A DNA stretch of 64,000 nt from Pseudomonas arsenicoxydans (GTDB lineage: Bacteria > Pseudomonadota > Gammaproteobacteria > Pseudomonadales > Pseudomonadaceae). Each line of letters opens with the position of its first letter. The stretch's first letter is position 1. Positions 17,754 to 27,292 of this stretch are shown one piece after another. The translations under genes were made by a program, and so were the position numbers. The notes beneath the pieces were generated by a model. That model worked only from the letters and a program-made list of their open reading frames with translations. It was not told the origin of the DNA and made no database searches. The DNA is taken from positions 196,001 to 260,000 of the forward strand of contig NZ_LT629705.1 in assembly GCF_900103875.1 (NCBI RefSeq), given 5' to 3'.

Positions 17754-18677
17754 ATGAACATCTGGATCACCGCCGCCCTGGCCGCTTTGGTTTCACTGCC
17801 TGCACTGGCTGCCAACGAGGTCGCACCTCGAGTCGTGCAAGTCCCCTTTGGCCAGGGCATCGAGGCTGCCGAATTCAAACAGTCCATCCGGGGCCGGCTC
17901 ACTGCGCAATACCGCGTGAGCGCGAAGGCAGGCCAGATATTGACCGTCGACCTCAAGCCTTCCAACACGTCCGCCTACTTCAACATCACCGCCAAGGGCG
18001 CGGACTACGCGTTGTTTAACGGCTCGATCATGGGCAATCACTTCATGGGGCCATTGCCCGATGACGGTGAATACACGGTTCAGGTGTACCTCATGCGCAA
18101 CGCCGCACGGCGCAATGAGGTAGCGAACTACAGCCTTTCATTAAACCTCAGCCTCGCTGATGCCTCAGACAGGACTCGGCCATTCGACCAGACCCTGGAG
18201 TTGCAGGGGATTCGGTTTCATATGACGACGCAGGGGAGAGACGACAATCGCGTGCTGCGCATTTCACCTCAAGGGCTGGAGATCGATAATTCAGACATTG
18301 CACGGCCATTGAAGGGAAACATCGTCCGGGCAGAGATTGCAGACCTTGATCGGGATGGCTCACCAGAGATTTACGTCTTTGCCAGATCACCGGGACGCAG
18401 GCTGCCGGGTGAGCTCGTCGCCTATTCGGCAAATCACAAAAAATCGCTTAGCGAGATTTATCTTCCCCCTGTTGGTGAGAATGCGAAAGCAGCGGAGGGC
18501 TATCAGGGCGAGGATGAGTTTGCGGTGGTGGAAAATGCGTTGGTGCGGCGGTTTCCGGTTTACGAGAGTGCGGATGTTGGGGCGGGAAGGACGGGGAAGA
18601 TGCGGGAGGTTCGGTATCGGTTGGTGGCTGGGGAGGCAGGGTGGATTTTGCGGGAGGATGGGGTTATGGAGTATTGA
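17754..18677 (+). CDS. exported protein with PliG-like (g-type lysozyme inhibitor) N-terminal domain
   Basis: A 307-residue protein with a clear signal peptide ending near ALAAN. Residues about 25-135 follow the layout of PliG/YcgK lysozyme inhibitors: VQVPFGQG, a YRVSAKAGQ turn, an NTSAYFNI strand, LPDDGEYTVQVYLMRNAARR and a final NYSLSLNL strand. The second half has an acidic calcium-loop-like DLDRDGSPEIYVF and ends in a GEAGWILRED strand pair; I do not recognise it as a named domain. The role may be protection against lysozyme in the periplasm, by inference. The start at 17754 is chosen because the signal peptide begins there and AAGGAC precedes it. The last 75 codons have a strong G bias on the coding strand. 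Confidence 0.6.
   Translation: MNIWITAALAALVSLPALAANEVAPRVVQVPFGQGIEAAEFKQSIRGRLTAQYRVSAKAGQILTVDLKPSNTSAYFNITAKGADYALFNGSIMGNHFMGPLPDDGEYTVQVYLMRNAARRNEVANYSLSLNLSLADASDRTRPFDQTLELQGIRFHMTTQGRDDNRVLRISPQGLEIDNSDIARPLKGNIVRAEIADLDRDGSPEIYVFARSPGRRLPGELVAYSANHKKSLSEIYLPPVGENAKAAEGYQGEDEFAVVENALVRRFPVYESADVGAGRTGKMREVRYRLVAGEAGWILREDGVMEY
18579..18606 (+). other. G-quadruplex-forming motif inside the gene's 3' end
   Basis: Four G tracts of three or four bases (18579-18582, 18584-18586, 18593-18596, 18604-18606) are separated by loops of 1, 6 and 7 bases, which satisfies the usual G4 pattern. It lies within a roughly 100-base zone with very few C on the plus strand. Confidence 0.5.
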
Positions 18678-18714
18678 GCATTCGGCAACCAGAAGCTCAT
18701 ACGACGTCGGCATA

Positions 18715-18761
18715 CGGTCCTAGGAAATTTCCCTCAAGGTGTGGCGATTGCCATGAACTGG
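18715..18761 (+). repeat. left copy of a 47-bp imperfect direct repeat
   Basis: It aligns without gaps to 21071-21117 (35 of 47 positions by my count). The matching blocks are at the outside, GTCCTAGGA-ATTTCCC and CATGAACTGG; the centre diverges. The two copies bracket the zeta-toxin unit exactly, which suggests a boundary of a mobile cassette. Confidence 0.55.
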
Positions 18762-19046
18762 AGCGTTGTCAGCAATTCGTTATTCTCGCGTCCAAACAGA
18801 TTTTTTGTCGTTTTCTGTCCCTCTGACATTTTTCTTAGCACAGGAATTAACAAATGACTCCTGCCGAACAGCTCATGCGAGACGAAGCTATCTACTTTGC
18901 GCGATCGAATAAGAAGGCCATTGCCAAGCGCCGGACCGACAGAGCGTTGTACCCCCCAGAGCAAGATCCCGTGTCAGTATTTATGGCTGGCTCGCCGGGA
19001 GCAGGGAAGACAGAAGCATCCATTGCATTAGTGAATCTTGTAGTGG

Positions 19047-20209
<1,163 letters not shown>

Positions 20210-20814
20210 CTGACACCTCGATCTGGCGAGCATTCTCGCCTAAATGGGTGTCCGGTTTCATTAGACCACTACAATCTCTTTGCCGATACAGCAATCCTAA
20301 GGATTGATCCTGACGAGCTACGCTTCGAATTTACTGAGTATGCGGGAGGAAACGCCTGGATCTTCCAAAGCGGAGTGTCGATTTTGGTCGAGAAAATTCT
20401 TGATTGTGCTTTCGATCAAAGACAGTCTTTTGTGCTGGACGGAACACTTTCCAACATTGATGTGGCGAGAAGGAACGTGGAGCGATCCTTGGGAAAGGGT
20501 AGATTCGTGCAAATCCTTTACGTCTACCAAAATCCGCTCTTGGCATGGGAGTTCGTCAAAGCCCGTGAAGAAGCCGAAGGAAGAAGAATTCGGCCAGAGC
20601 ATTTCGTCGATCAATATTTTGCCGCACGTGACGTCGTAAATGCTCTTAAGCTAGAGTACGGAAGCGACGTTCACGTGGATTTGCTACTCAAGCACATCGA
20701 CAACTCTGGACGTCTGTACAAGGCTGGGGTCGATAAAATTGACTACCATATCCCTGAGCGACACACGCGAACCGATTTAATGGCGCAGCTCGGGTTAGGA
20801 TCAGGAGCACATTC

Positions 20815-20982
20815 ATGATGTCGATCAAGCTAGGTTTTACTAAGGGCACCAAGAGTCCCTTTGCTGACTTTATTCGTAACGCCAAGTCAGAGCAGAAAAA
20901 ACGTATTTACAGCGAAGTGCTGACGGAAGCTACCAAGCAGCAAAACCTCGTGATGATGGAAGCAGAAGCCAAACGAGGTTAG
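20815..20982 (+). CDS. small 55-residue protein overlapping the zeta-toxin gene
   Basis: The ATG overlaps the zeta stop codon (ATGA), so the two were translationally coupled. The product is polar and basic to amphipathic (FADFIRNAKSEQKKRIYSEV, then EATKQQNLVMMEAEAKRG), probably one or two helices, without signal or membrane segment. It is followed 25 bases later by a terminator, which makes it the last gene of a two-gene unit. I recognise no family. Position suggests a toxin partner or antitoxin, although known epsilon/PezA antitoxins lie upstream of zeta. The IS element may now uncouple its expression from the original promoter. Confidence 0.7.
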   Translation: MMSIKLGFTKGTKSPFADFIRNAKSEQKKRIYSEVLTEATKQQNLVMMEAEAKRG

Positions 20983-21007
20983 AGGTTAACAGACGGTTCT
21001 GATAAAG

Positions 21008-21035
21008 AAGCCCGGCCAAGTGCTGGGCTTTTTTT
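21008..21035 (+). terminator. rho-independent terminator after the zeta unit
   Basis: Stem AAGCCCGGC (21008-21016) with GCTGGGCTT (21022-21030), one G-T pair, 5-base loop, then seven T. Confidence 0.9.
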
Positions 21036-21070
21036 CATTCTCTTGAACATAGGTCTGAGAGGCGTGTAAT

Positions 21071-21117
21071 CCGTCCTAGGACATTTCCCGCAACTCGTAT
21101 CGCCTTTCATGAACTGG
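21071..21117 (+). repeat. right copy of the 47-bp imperfect direct repeat
   Basis: Partner of 18715-18761, same orientation and same length, lying just beyond the terminator of the zeta unit. With the terminator at 21008 and the leader at 21317 it is one of the few structured elements in the 400-base gap 20983-21383. Confidence 0.55.
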
Positions 21118-21316
21118 CGGGCGCTGCTCATCGACGATAGCCTTCAGGTGTCGCTGCAAATCAGCGAACGGCTTTGACAGGCTGAAGAACCGCAAGCTTT
21201 CACTCCTCCGTATAAAACGGCATGCTTTCACGCGTGCAGTTTCGTTCTGGTGGCTGTGCGTGGGGCATCTTCGGATGCACTGGATGCTTGCGTTTCCGGT
21301 CTGTCAACCCGCGTAC

Positions 21317-21358
21317 AGCTGCCACCCAATCCTGTTTGACAGCAGGGGATTGGCAGCT
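21317..21358 (+). promoter_or_regulatory. hairpin leader of the second DUF6124 gene
   Basis: AGCTGCC (21317-21323) plus AATCC (21328-21332) pair with GGATT plus GGCAGCT (21347-21358), leaving a 4-base bulge. The apical loop can itself form CTG-TTTGA-CAG. The hairpin ends 25 bases before the start codon, next to the AAGGAG ribosome binding site, so it could control translation. No experimentally known RNA family is claimed. Confidence 0.5.
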
Positions 21359-21383
21359 TCCAACTAACGCAAGGAGCTCCACC

Positions 21384-21767
21384 ATGAAGAAAGTCACCCC
21401 AAATCCCCCCGAATCTGCGGCACATTCAGAAGCAGACGCACCCGATTTAAGCCGACTCTCCGAAACAACCGAACGCACCATCAGCACCCGCCTCCGCAAC
21501 CCGACTCACCCCAGCCCCATCAGCCACGTCTTCACCATCCTCCCCGACGTCGACACACCTACCCTGCTCGCCCACGCTTGCGAAACCCTCGCCTCGCTCA
21601 ACGTCATGACCACGGACCTGGCCTGTGATCTCGAAGGTTCACGTCGCAACGTGGCATTGGCGATGCAGCAATTGGCCGTGGTGGCGGAGTTATTGGTAAA
21701 CCGAGCGCTGGACAACCTCGATCCGCCTGACGGTTCGTCCGAGGCACAGTCCGCCAGCCACAGTTAA
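21384..21767 (+). CDS. DUF6124 family small protein (paralog of the gene at 1856)
   Basis: A 127-residue soluble protein. The polar N-terminal half is followed by the conserved segment TLLAHACETLA, the DLACDLEG block and VNRALDN, matching the paralog at 1856. The frame is open 54 codons upstream, but the ATG at 21384 follows AAGGAG-CTCCACC and begins where the family begins. It is followed 35 bases later by a second small gene, likely co-transcribed. Function unknown. Confidence 0.75.
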   Translation: MKKVTPNPPESAAHSEADAPDLSRLSETTERTISTRLRNPTHPSPISHVFTILPDVDTPTLLAHACETLASLNVMTTDLACDLEGSRRNVALAMQQLAVVAELLVNRALDNLDPPDGSSEAQSASHS

Positions 21768-21802
21768 GTGGTCGCACTCTTTTACCCAATGGAGGTTTTG
21801 TC

Positions 21803-22057
21803 ATGGATCGATACATGCCCGTCACCGGCATCGACTGCACCATCGCGTCGTTGCTGATCGACACCGAAGCACCGCTGGACGTATTGCACGAAACTGCGGC
21901 GTACCGCATCCGCACCGCGACGCAATTGCTGGAAAGCTTCGCCGTCAGCGAGGGCGTGCACAGTGAACTGGCGCGGGTGTTAGTGACTTCACTGCGCGAT
22001 GGTTGCGATTTGATGGATGTTGTCGGGCGACGATTGCAGGCGCAGGTTTCGGCATAG
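21803..22057 (+). CDS. small 84-residue protein, DUF3077-like
   Basis: An 84-residue acidic, helical protein preceded by a strong GGAGG. Its layout (an ASLLIDTEAPLDVLHETAAY start and a C-terminal LRDGCDLMDVV helix) recalls the Pseudomonas DUF3077 group, but I am not certain of the family. It is the second gene of a two-gene unit with the DUF6124 gene. A shared terminator separates it from the convergent AbiEii gene. No function is known. Confidence 0.6.
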   Translation: MDRYMPVTGIDCTIASLLIDTEAPLDVLHETAAYRIRTATQLLESFAVSEGVHSELARVLVTSLRDGCDLMDVVGRRLQAQVSA

Positions 22058-22058
22058 A

Positions 22059-22093
22059 AAAAAATGGGCGACCTCAGAGGCCGCCCATTTTTC
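22059..22093. terminator. bidirectional terminator between small gene and abiEii
   Basis: AAAAATGGGCG with CGCCCATTTTT arms enclosing a shorter inner stem (ACCT/AGGC region). A and T runs on both sides allow it to serve both convergent transcripts. Confidence 0.85.
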
Positions 22094-22107
22094 ATGCCTA
22101 CAGGGCT

Positions 22108-23010
22108 TTACATCTTGAAGCCAACGCCCTGAACGCTCTCAGTTCCAGTTAATGCTTTCTCTGTTATCACATACAACTCACGTATATGCCCGACTAAAAA
22201 CGTCCAAAAAGCTGGTTCATTGACGGTTTGTGCGACTAACTCACCCGGCAGGAACCGACTCATTTCCTTGCGAAACTCGAGCACTATTTTCGGATCAGTA
22301 TCGAGCAGTTCCGAGCGCGACTTGAACAGCGTCAAGAACTCATCCTGCTTACAGTGATGATCACTCAGTTTCTTCCCGATCAGATCCAGTTGCGGCGTTA
22401 CACCTTGCTGACGCAGCCAAACCATATCCCAGAGATCCCGGTTCTTGATTCGGTTAGGACGCAGCGCAAAAGCCACAATTTTGTCGGCGTAAATTTCTTC
22501 GCGCGATTCTGCCTGTAAAATCAGGCCACTAGTGCCCATGTCGACGCCATACGGGTTCAACAACAGCATGGGTTGTGGCTGATAACTGGGGATGGAACAC
22601 ACATCGATGTTGATGCGCTGTGCCGGCAGATCCTTGCGCCCTGGTCGGGTTTGAACCTTCAGCTTCCACGTATCGACATTTCCCTCCTCGCGGACGGGCT
22701 CTGCGACTTCAACCTCAAGGCCATATTTGGCTTTCAGCGTTGAGACAAGAACGAGAGCGAGTTCAGTCAGGCTCTCGCGATTGAAGTCAGCGCCACCCGT
22801 GAAATCCAGATCTTCGCTCAAGCGATTTGAGCCGTAGCAAGCACGCAAGCACGTACCGCCGATGAAGGTCAGTTTGGCAAGCATGCCAGCAGAACTCAGC
22901 GCCAGCATGATGTCGTGGTGCAGCAATTCCTTTTCCACCACGACCCGCAACGGCGCCAGATCCTGTTTGTTTTTAAGTGCCTCATCTACCAGTTCATCAA
23001 ACAAACTCAT
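22108..23010 (-). CDS. AbiEii/AbiGii-family nucleotidyltransferase toxin
   Basis: A 300-residue DUF1814-type nucleotidyltransferase, the toxin of type IV AbiE systems. The nucleotidyltransferase signature GGTCLRACYG is at 51-60, followed by RLSEDLDF with D67 and D69 as likely metal ligands. A later INIDV and the YADKIVAFALR-n-NRDLWDM block complete the family pattern. In studied members the enzyme modifies tRNA or other targets and halts growth, giving phage abortive infection. The start overlaps the AbiEi gene by 14 bases, so both are translated from one message. All key residues are present; it appears intact. Confidence 0.88.
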   Translation of the reverse strand: MSLFDELVDEALKNKQDLAPLRVVVEKELLHHDIMLALSSAGMLAKLTFIGGTCLRACYGSNRLSEDLDFTGGADFNRESLTELALVLVSTLKAKYGLEVEVAEPVREEGNVDTWKLKVQTRPGRKDLPAQRINIDVCSIPSYQPQPMLLLNPYGVDMGTSGLILQAESREEIYADKIVAFALRPNRIKNRDLWDMVWLRQQGVTPQLDLIGKKLSDHHCKQDEFLTLFKSRSELLDTDPKIVLEFRKEMSRFLPGELVAQTVNEPAFWTFLVGHIRELYVITEKALTGTESVQGVGFKM

Positions 23011-23572
23011 TGGCGACGCTCCAGTCGATCAAGTCCATGTTTCGTTTAGCGGCCTTCATGTCTCGCAAAGCCTGTTGCGGTGTTGCCCGCCATAGGCGAC
23101 AACGTGCGTCGTAGTGAACCTGGTCAACCAGGTCCTGGGGTTTCTGGCGGGTGTGCACGAACTCTATGGTGCCCCAGCGTCCGCATGAAATTGTGCTGCT
23201 GCGACCGGAAGACATCAGGCTGATCCAGTTGATGGGGATCTGAGAGATCACGCCGCAATCGCTCAATACCGTTTCAAGGCTGATGTAGTTGAACTGCATG
23301 GCACGTAGTCGGGCGGCCGCATGAAACAGTACCAATCCGCTGGATGGCTTGGCCGCTTCGAACAGATAAAGTCCTCGACACACACGCGTCAGATGGCCAT
23401 CCGAAGCTGCGCGGCTCAACAGGGTTTTGTAGGCACCTTCGGAAATATCAGGCACCAACGCCCTGAGATCATCGGGAGTGAACAGGTAGCGCTCTTCGCT
23501 GGCCAAACGGGTCAGTTGTTGGAGAAGCCGGCCCATTGGCTGGTTGGATTTTGAGTGTGGATACATACCCAA
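22997..23572 (-). CDS. AbiEi-family antitoxin, transcriptional autorepressor
   Basis: A 191-residue protein with an N-terminal winged-helix region (LLQQLTRLASEERYLFTPDDL, then ALVPDISEGAYKTLLSRAASDG and LTRVCRGLYLF), as in AbiEi antitoxins, and a C-terminal antitoxin domain ending in a DLIDWSVANEF helix. In studied systems AbiEi represses its own operon by binding inverted repeats near the promoter; I could not identify a convincing repeat in the 160-base gap upstream. It comes first in the operon, before the toxin. Confidence 0.85.
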   Translation of the reverse strand: MGMYPHSKSNQPMGRLLQQLTRLASEERYLFTPDDLRALVPDISEGAYKTLLSRAASDGHLTRVCRGLYLFEAAKPSSGLVLFHAAARLRAMQFNYISLETVLSDCGVISQIPINWISLMSSGRSSTISCGRWGTIEFVHTRQKPQDLVDQVHYDARCRLWRATPQQALRDMKAAKRNMDLIDWSVANEFV

Positions 23573-23735
23573 GACTCTACAGAAGGTTTCACTTTATGTA
23601 ACTTACTGTTGAGTCATTGGATTGGCAAACCATTTCTATCTGCATGATTCAAGCACACTGAAAACCATCGGTTGAATTCTCCTCGCCCTTCTACACTCAA
23701 TCCCCACAAGCCCCAAAACCCACCAAAGAGCCCCC

Positions 23736-25142
23736 ATGACCACCCTCAATGACCGCTTGAAGCAAGGCAAGGATGCTCGCAAGAAATGCCCACGCAATGC
23801 TCAGGCCGAGACCGGGAAAATCAAGCGCGACCCACTCCCGCTGATCAAGGCATCCAGCGTCGGACGGATCAACTCCCTGGTCGAATTGCGCTACGGCCGC
23901 ATGCTGGTCTCGCCGTTCACTTTCTATCGCGGCAATGCGTTGCTGCAAGCCCACGATTTGGCCGGGACTTTGAACATGGGCCTCGTATCGCCGATCTGCG
24001 GCGATAGCCACCTGATGAACTTCGGCGGCTTTGCCACGCCCGAACGCAATCTGTTGTTCAGCCTCAACGACTTCGACGAGGTGCATCCCGGCCCTTGGGA
24101 ATGGGACCTCAAACGTCTGGTGGCGAGTTTTGTCGTGGCCGCGCGCGACCTGCGTCATGGCGAATCAATCGAAGAAAGTGTCTGCCGCGAAGTGGTCGTC
24201 TCCTACCAGAGAACCATGCTCGAATGCGCCGAACAAAGCGCACTGGACACCTGGTACGAGTCCATCAGTTATGACGATCTGCTCAAACAGGCGAATAAAG
24301 CCACGCTGGAACATGTCGAGCGCGCCATCGAAAAAGCCGAACGGCGGACGCATGCCGAACTGCTGCCGAAAATCAGTGAGCGTGACGCCCATGGTCGCCT
24401 GATCATTCGCGATGACTTGCCGGAAATTTTCCACCTGCACAACAACACCACGCTGCTGGACGCCGACGATGACTGGCTGCGCCTCTCGGACTGGCGACCG
24501 CTCTATGACACTTTTATGCGCGACTATCCAGGCACGTTGCAGGCCGACCGTCGCGCCTTGCTGTCACGTTTCCATGTTCATGACGTGGCGTTCAAAGTGG
24601 TCGGTGTAGGCAGCGTCGGCACTCGTTGCCTGGTGGCGTTGCTGACCGATGAACAGGAGTTCCCACTATTTCTGCAATTCAAGGAAGCGCGGCGCTCGGT
24701 GCTGGCCGATTACGTGAAAACCCGTTCAAAGGTGCGGCATAACGGTCAGCGCGTGGTCGATGGTCAACGGTTGATGCAATCGGCCAGCGATCTGTTCCTG
24801 GGCTGGACGACCGGCCCCAGCGGCCGGCATTTCTATGTGCGCCAGTTGCGCGATATGAAAATTTCGGCCGAGCTGGAGACCTTCGATGCACAAACCTTTG
24901 CCGCCTACGGTCGCGTCTGTGGCCGCGCCCTCGCCCGCGCGCATGCCAAAGCGTCAGGGCAGGCCGCACAGATCAGCGGATACATCGGCAAGAGCGATGC
25001 GTTGGCCGACGCGCTGCTCAAGTACGCCAAAAGCTACGCCAAGCAGAACGAAAAAGACTTTGAGCGATTCCAGCAGGCCTGCCGCAAGGGCCGGTTGCAG
25101 GCCCGCTCGGAGGCCGATTTTGCAGCCGACCATTTGCCTTAG
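23736..25142 (+). CDS. DUF2252 family protein
   Basis: A 468-residue cytoplasmic protein. Diagnostic segments are FYRGNALLQAHDL, ICGDSHLMNFGGF, LNDFDEVHPGPWEWDLKRL and the later GVGSVGTRCL, with RQLRDMKISAE and the C-terminal ARAHAKASGQ block. The GD.H..NFG and FD-E...WDLKR elements resemble the catalytic loops of aminoglycoside-phosphotransferase/kinase-fold proteins, so a phosphotransferase activity is possible but unproven. It is monocistronic, divergent from the AbiE operon, and ends before a terminator. Confidence 0.85.
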   Translation: MTTLNDRLKQGKDARKKCPRNAQAETGKIKRDPLPLIKASSVGRINSLVELRYGRMLVSPFTFYRGNALLQAHDLAGTLNMGLVSPICGDSHLMNFGGFATPERNLLFSLNDFDEVHPGPWEWDLKRLVASFVVAARDLRHGESIEESVCREVVVSYQRTMLECAEQSALDTWYESISYDDLLKQANKATLEHVERAIEKAERRTHAELLPKISERDAHGRLIIRDDLPEIFHLHNNTTLLDADDDWLRLSDWRPLYDTFMRDYPGTLQADRRALLSRFHVHDVAFKVVGVGSVGTRCLVALLTDEQEFPLFLQFKEARRSVLADYVKTRSKVRHNGQRVVDGQRLMQSASDLFLGWTTGPSGRHFYVRQLRDMKISAELETFDAQTFAAYGRVCGRALARAHAKASGQAAQISGYIGKSDALADALLKYAKSYAKQNEKDFERFQQACRKGRLQARSEADFAADHLP

Positions 25143-25243
25143 AGGTGCTGGCGCGGGGACGTTCATGTGCATAAATTTTTCTTCACCCCCGCGCGCCTCT
25201 TCAACCGGTACATTGCCCTCGCTCATTCAAGAAACTACGGTTT

Positions 25244-25269
25244 GCCCGCCCTCCCGCGGGCTTTTTTTT
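25244..25269 (+). terminator. rho-independent terminator after the DUF2252 gene
   Basis: Stem GCCCGC (25244-25249) with GCGGGC (25256-25261) and eight T. It separates the DUF2252 gene from the KaiC-like operon. Confidence 0.85.
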
Positions 25270-25389
25270 GCCTTTTGATTGTTAAGCTGTTGTTTGTCAT
25301 CCAATGCCGCCCATTAAGCTGTCGCAAATCACTTGCTGGCATGCCATTGGGTGTACCATCGATGCCTGTCCATCAGATATCAGTTAGCC

Positions 25390-25824
25390 ATGTCCACGCT
25401 AAGCGAAGAGAGCCGTCAGATCGTAGCTTCTCTGGCGCACCGTGCTGGTCCCAACGCTGACACTGCAAAGACCGCTCAGGCGATCGTTTCAACCTTTCAG
25501 GATATGGACACAGCCCTTACGCCCATCATTGGCCAGCAAGGGGTTGTCGCGCTCTATCGCCGCAGCCTCCACCTGTGCGCGTCTACTCATCCGTCTCTGG
25601 CTCGCTCTTGCGACAAGATGCCGGCCGGCATGGATCTGACCGCCCTCCCGTCTGTACTCGTCGAGCAAAGCGAAACCAATGCCTTGTTTTTCGGTGAAGT
25701 GTTATTGACCACTTTCTACGAGTTGCTGACCACGCTGATCGGGCCTTCGCTCACCGCACGTTTACTTCGTGGCGTGTGGGAGCCTTCTTTGAGCGACACC
25801 CCTTCGCAGGAAAATTCGCCATGA
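25390..25824 (+). CDS. uncharacterised 144-residue protein of the KaiC-like operon
   Basis: A predicted all-helical, soluble 144-residue protein (AKTAQAIVSTFQDMDTALTPIIG, then a SVLVEQSETNALFFGEVLLTTFYELLT helix). No motif is recognised. The frame opens 19 codons earlier, but ATG 25390 starts a sensible protein and fits the operon layout. The stop overlaps the start of the KaiC-like gene (ATGA), so they are translationally coupled; a regulatory or adaptor role for the ATPase is inferred from that only. Confidence 0.75.
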   Translation: MSTLSEESRQIVASLAHRAGPNADTAKTAQAIVSTFQDMDTALTPIIGQQGVVALYRRSLHLCASTHPSLARSCDKMPAGMDLTALPSVLVEQSETNALFFGEVLLTTFYELLTTLIGPSLTARLLRGVWEPSLSDTPSQENSP

Positions 25825-27263
25825 GCACCAAAGTGACTATCAACCGCCTGGCCACCGGCGTGCCAGGACTGGACGAGGTGCTCGGCGGAGGATTGCCGGA
25901 GTTTTCGTTCAACTTGATCGCCGGCCCCCCAGGCTGCGGCAAAACTACCTTGGCGCATCAAATGATGTTTGCCCTGGCGACGCCTGAGCGTCCGGCGCTG
26001 TTCTTTACCGTGCTGGGCGAGCCGCCGTTGAAAATGCTGCGCTACCAGCAGCAATTCGATTTTTTCGACAGCGAAGCGATCAACCATTCGATCCGCTATA
26101 TCAATCTGGCCTCCGACACCCTGGCGGGAAATCTGGACGAGGTGCTGCGGCGCATTGTCAGCGAGGTGGAGACTCACTCACCGGCGCTGGTATTCGTCGA
26201 CTCTTTCCGTTCCGTGGTGCTGGCCAGCGAGACCCAGGACAACCCCAACAACAACCTGCCGCAGTTCGTTCAGCAGCTGGGTATGTTGATGACTACCTGG
26301 CAAGCGACGACCTTCCTGATCGGCGAATATTTCACTGAAACCGACACCAACCCGATTTTCACCGTCGCCGATGGCCTGATCTGGCTGCGCCAAAGCGTTC
26401 AGCGCAACTCCATGGTGCGCAAGATGGAAATCATGAAGATGCGCGGCCAGCCAACGCTGCCAGGCCTGCACACCTTCCGCATCGCCACGTCGGGGATCAA
26501 GGTCTTTGCACCTGCCGCCATCAATCCGATTGAGGCGCCGCTGGAGTTCCCGATCAAACGCCTGAAAATGGGCGTGCCGCAGCTCGACGAGATGCTCGGC
26601 GGCGGTTTGCCCCGCGGCTACTCCTTGCTGGTGGCCGGACCCTCGGGCTCGGGCAAAAGCATTCTGGCAGCCACGTTCCTGGCCGAAGGCGCGCGCAATG
26701 GCGAAACCGGTGTGATCGCGGTTTTCGAACAGCGGCCCAATCACTCCCAGAACGCCACCCTTGCAGGCCTGATTCAAAGCGATCAGGTCGGTCTGGTGGA
26801 CAGCCGCAGGCCAGATCTGTCCATCGACGAAATCGTGCAGTTGCTACTGAGCGAGATCGACCGCCTGAAAGCGACCCGCGTGGTCATCGATTCGCTGTCC
26901 GGCTTTGAACTGGCGCTGGCCCCGACCTTTCGCGAAGACTTCCGCGAGTCGTTGTCGCGCATGGTCTCGGCCCTGACCAGCATCGGCGTCAGTGTATTGC
27001 TGACCTCGGAGCTGGAGGACCGCTACACTGACCTGCGTTTCAGTCCTTACGGCACCGCGTTTCTCACTGACGCAATCATCGTCCAGCGCTACATTGAAGT
27101 GCAGAGCCGCTTGTTGCGTATCATGGCAGTCGTCAAGGTTCGGGCCAGTGCCCACTCCGATGAGCTGCGTCAGTACCACATCGACGATAAGGGCCTGCAT
27201 ATCGGCGAAATGCTGCCGGAACAGGAAGGCTTGCTAGGCGGCAGGCCTACCCGGCGGCGGTAG
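25821..27263 (+). CDS. KaiC-like double-RecA-domain ATPase
   Basis: A 480-residue cytoplasmic protein with two KaiC/RecA domains: Walker A GPPGCGKT at 35-42 and GPSGSGKS at 273-280, each preceded by a GVPGLDEVLGGGLP or GVPQLDEMLGGGLP lead-in, and Walker B regions ALVFVDSF and RVVIDSLSG. It differs from cyanobacterial KaiC: the paired catalytic glutamates are reduced to one (E67 in domain I; E303-Q304 in domain II), and the segment aligned with the S431/T432 phosphosites appears to read A-F. It is thus a KaiC relative, probably not a clock phosphoprotein. It lies between a coupled small gene and a histidine kinase gene, suggesting a signalling unit. Confidence 0.88.
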   Translation: MSTKVTINRLATGVPGLDEVLGGGLPEFSFNLIAGPPGCGKTTLAHQMMFALATPERPALFFTVLGEPPLKMLRYQQQFDFFDSEAINHSIRYINLASDTLAGNLDEVLRRIVSEVETHSPALVFVDSFRSVVLASETQDNPNNNLPQFVQQLGMLMTTWQATTFLIGEYFTETDTNPIFTVADGLIWLRQSVQRNSMVRKMEIMKMRGQPTLPGLHTFRIATSGIKVFAPAAINPIEAPLEFPIKRLKMGVPQLDEMLGGGLPRGYSLLVAGPSGSGKSILAATFLAEGARNGETGVIAVFEQRPNHSQNATLAGLIQSDQVGLVDSRRPDLSIDEIVQLLLSEIDRLKATRVVIDSLSGFELALAPTFREDFRESLSRMVSALTSIGVSVLLTSELEDRYTDLRFSPYGTAFLTDAIIVQRYIEVQSRLLRIMAVVKVRASAHSDELRQYHIDDKGLHIGEMLPEQEGLLGGRPTRRR

Positions 27264-27292
27264 AGCAAAAGACAGGGAGTAAGCAAAAAACC

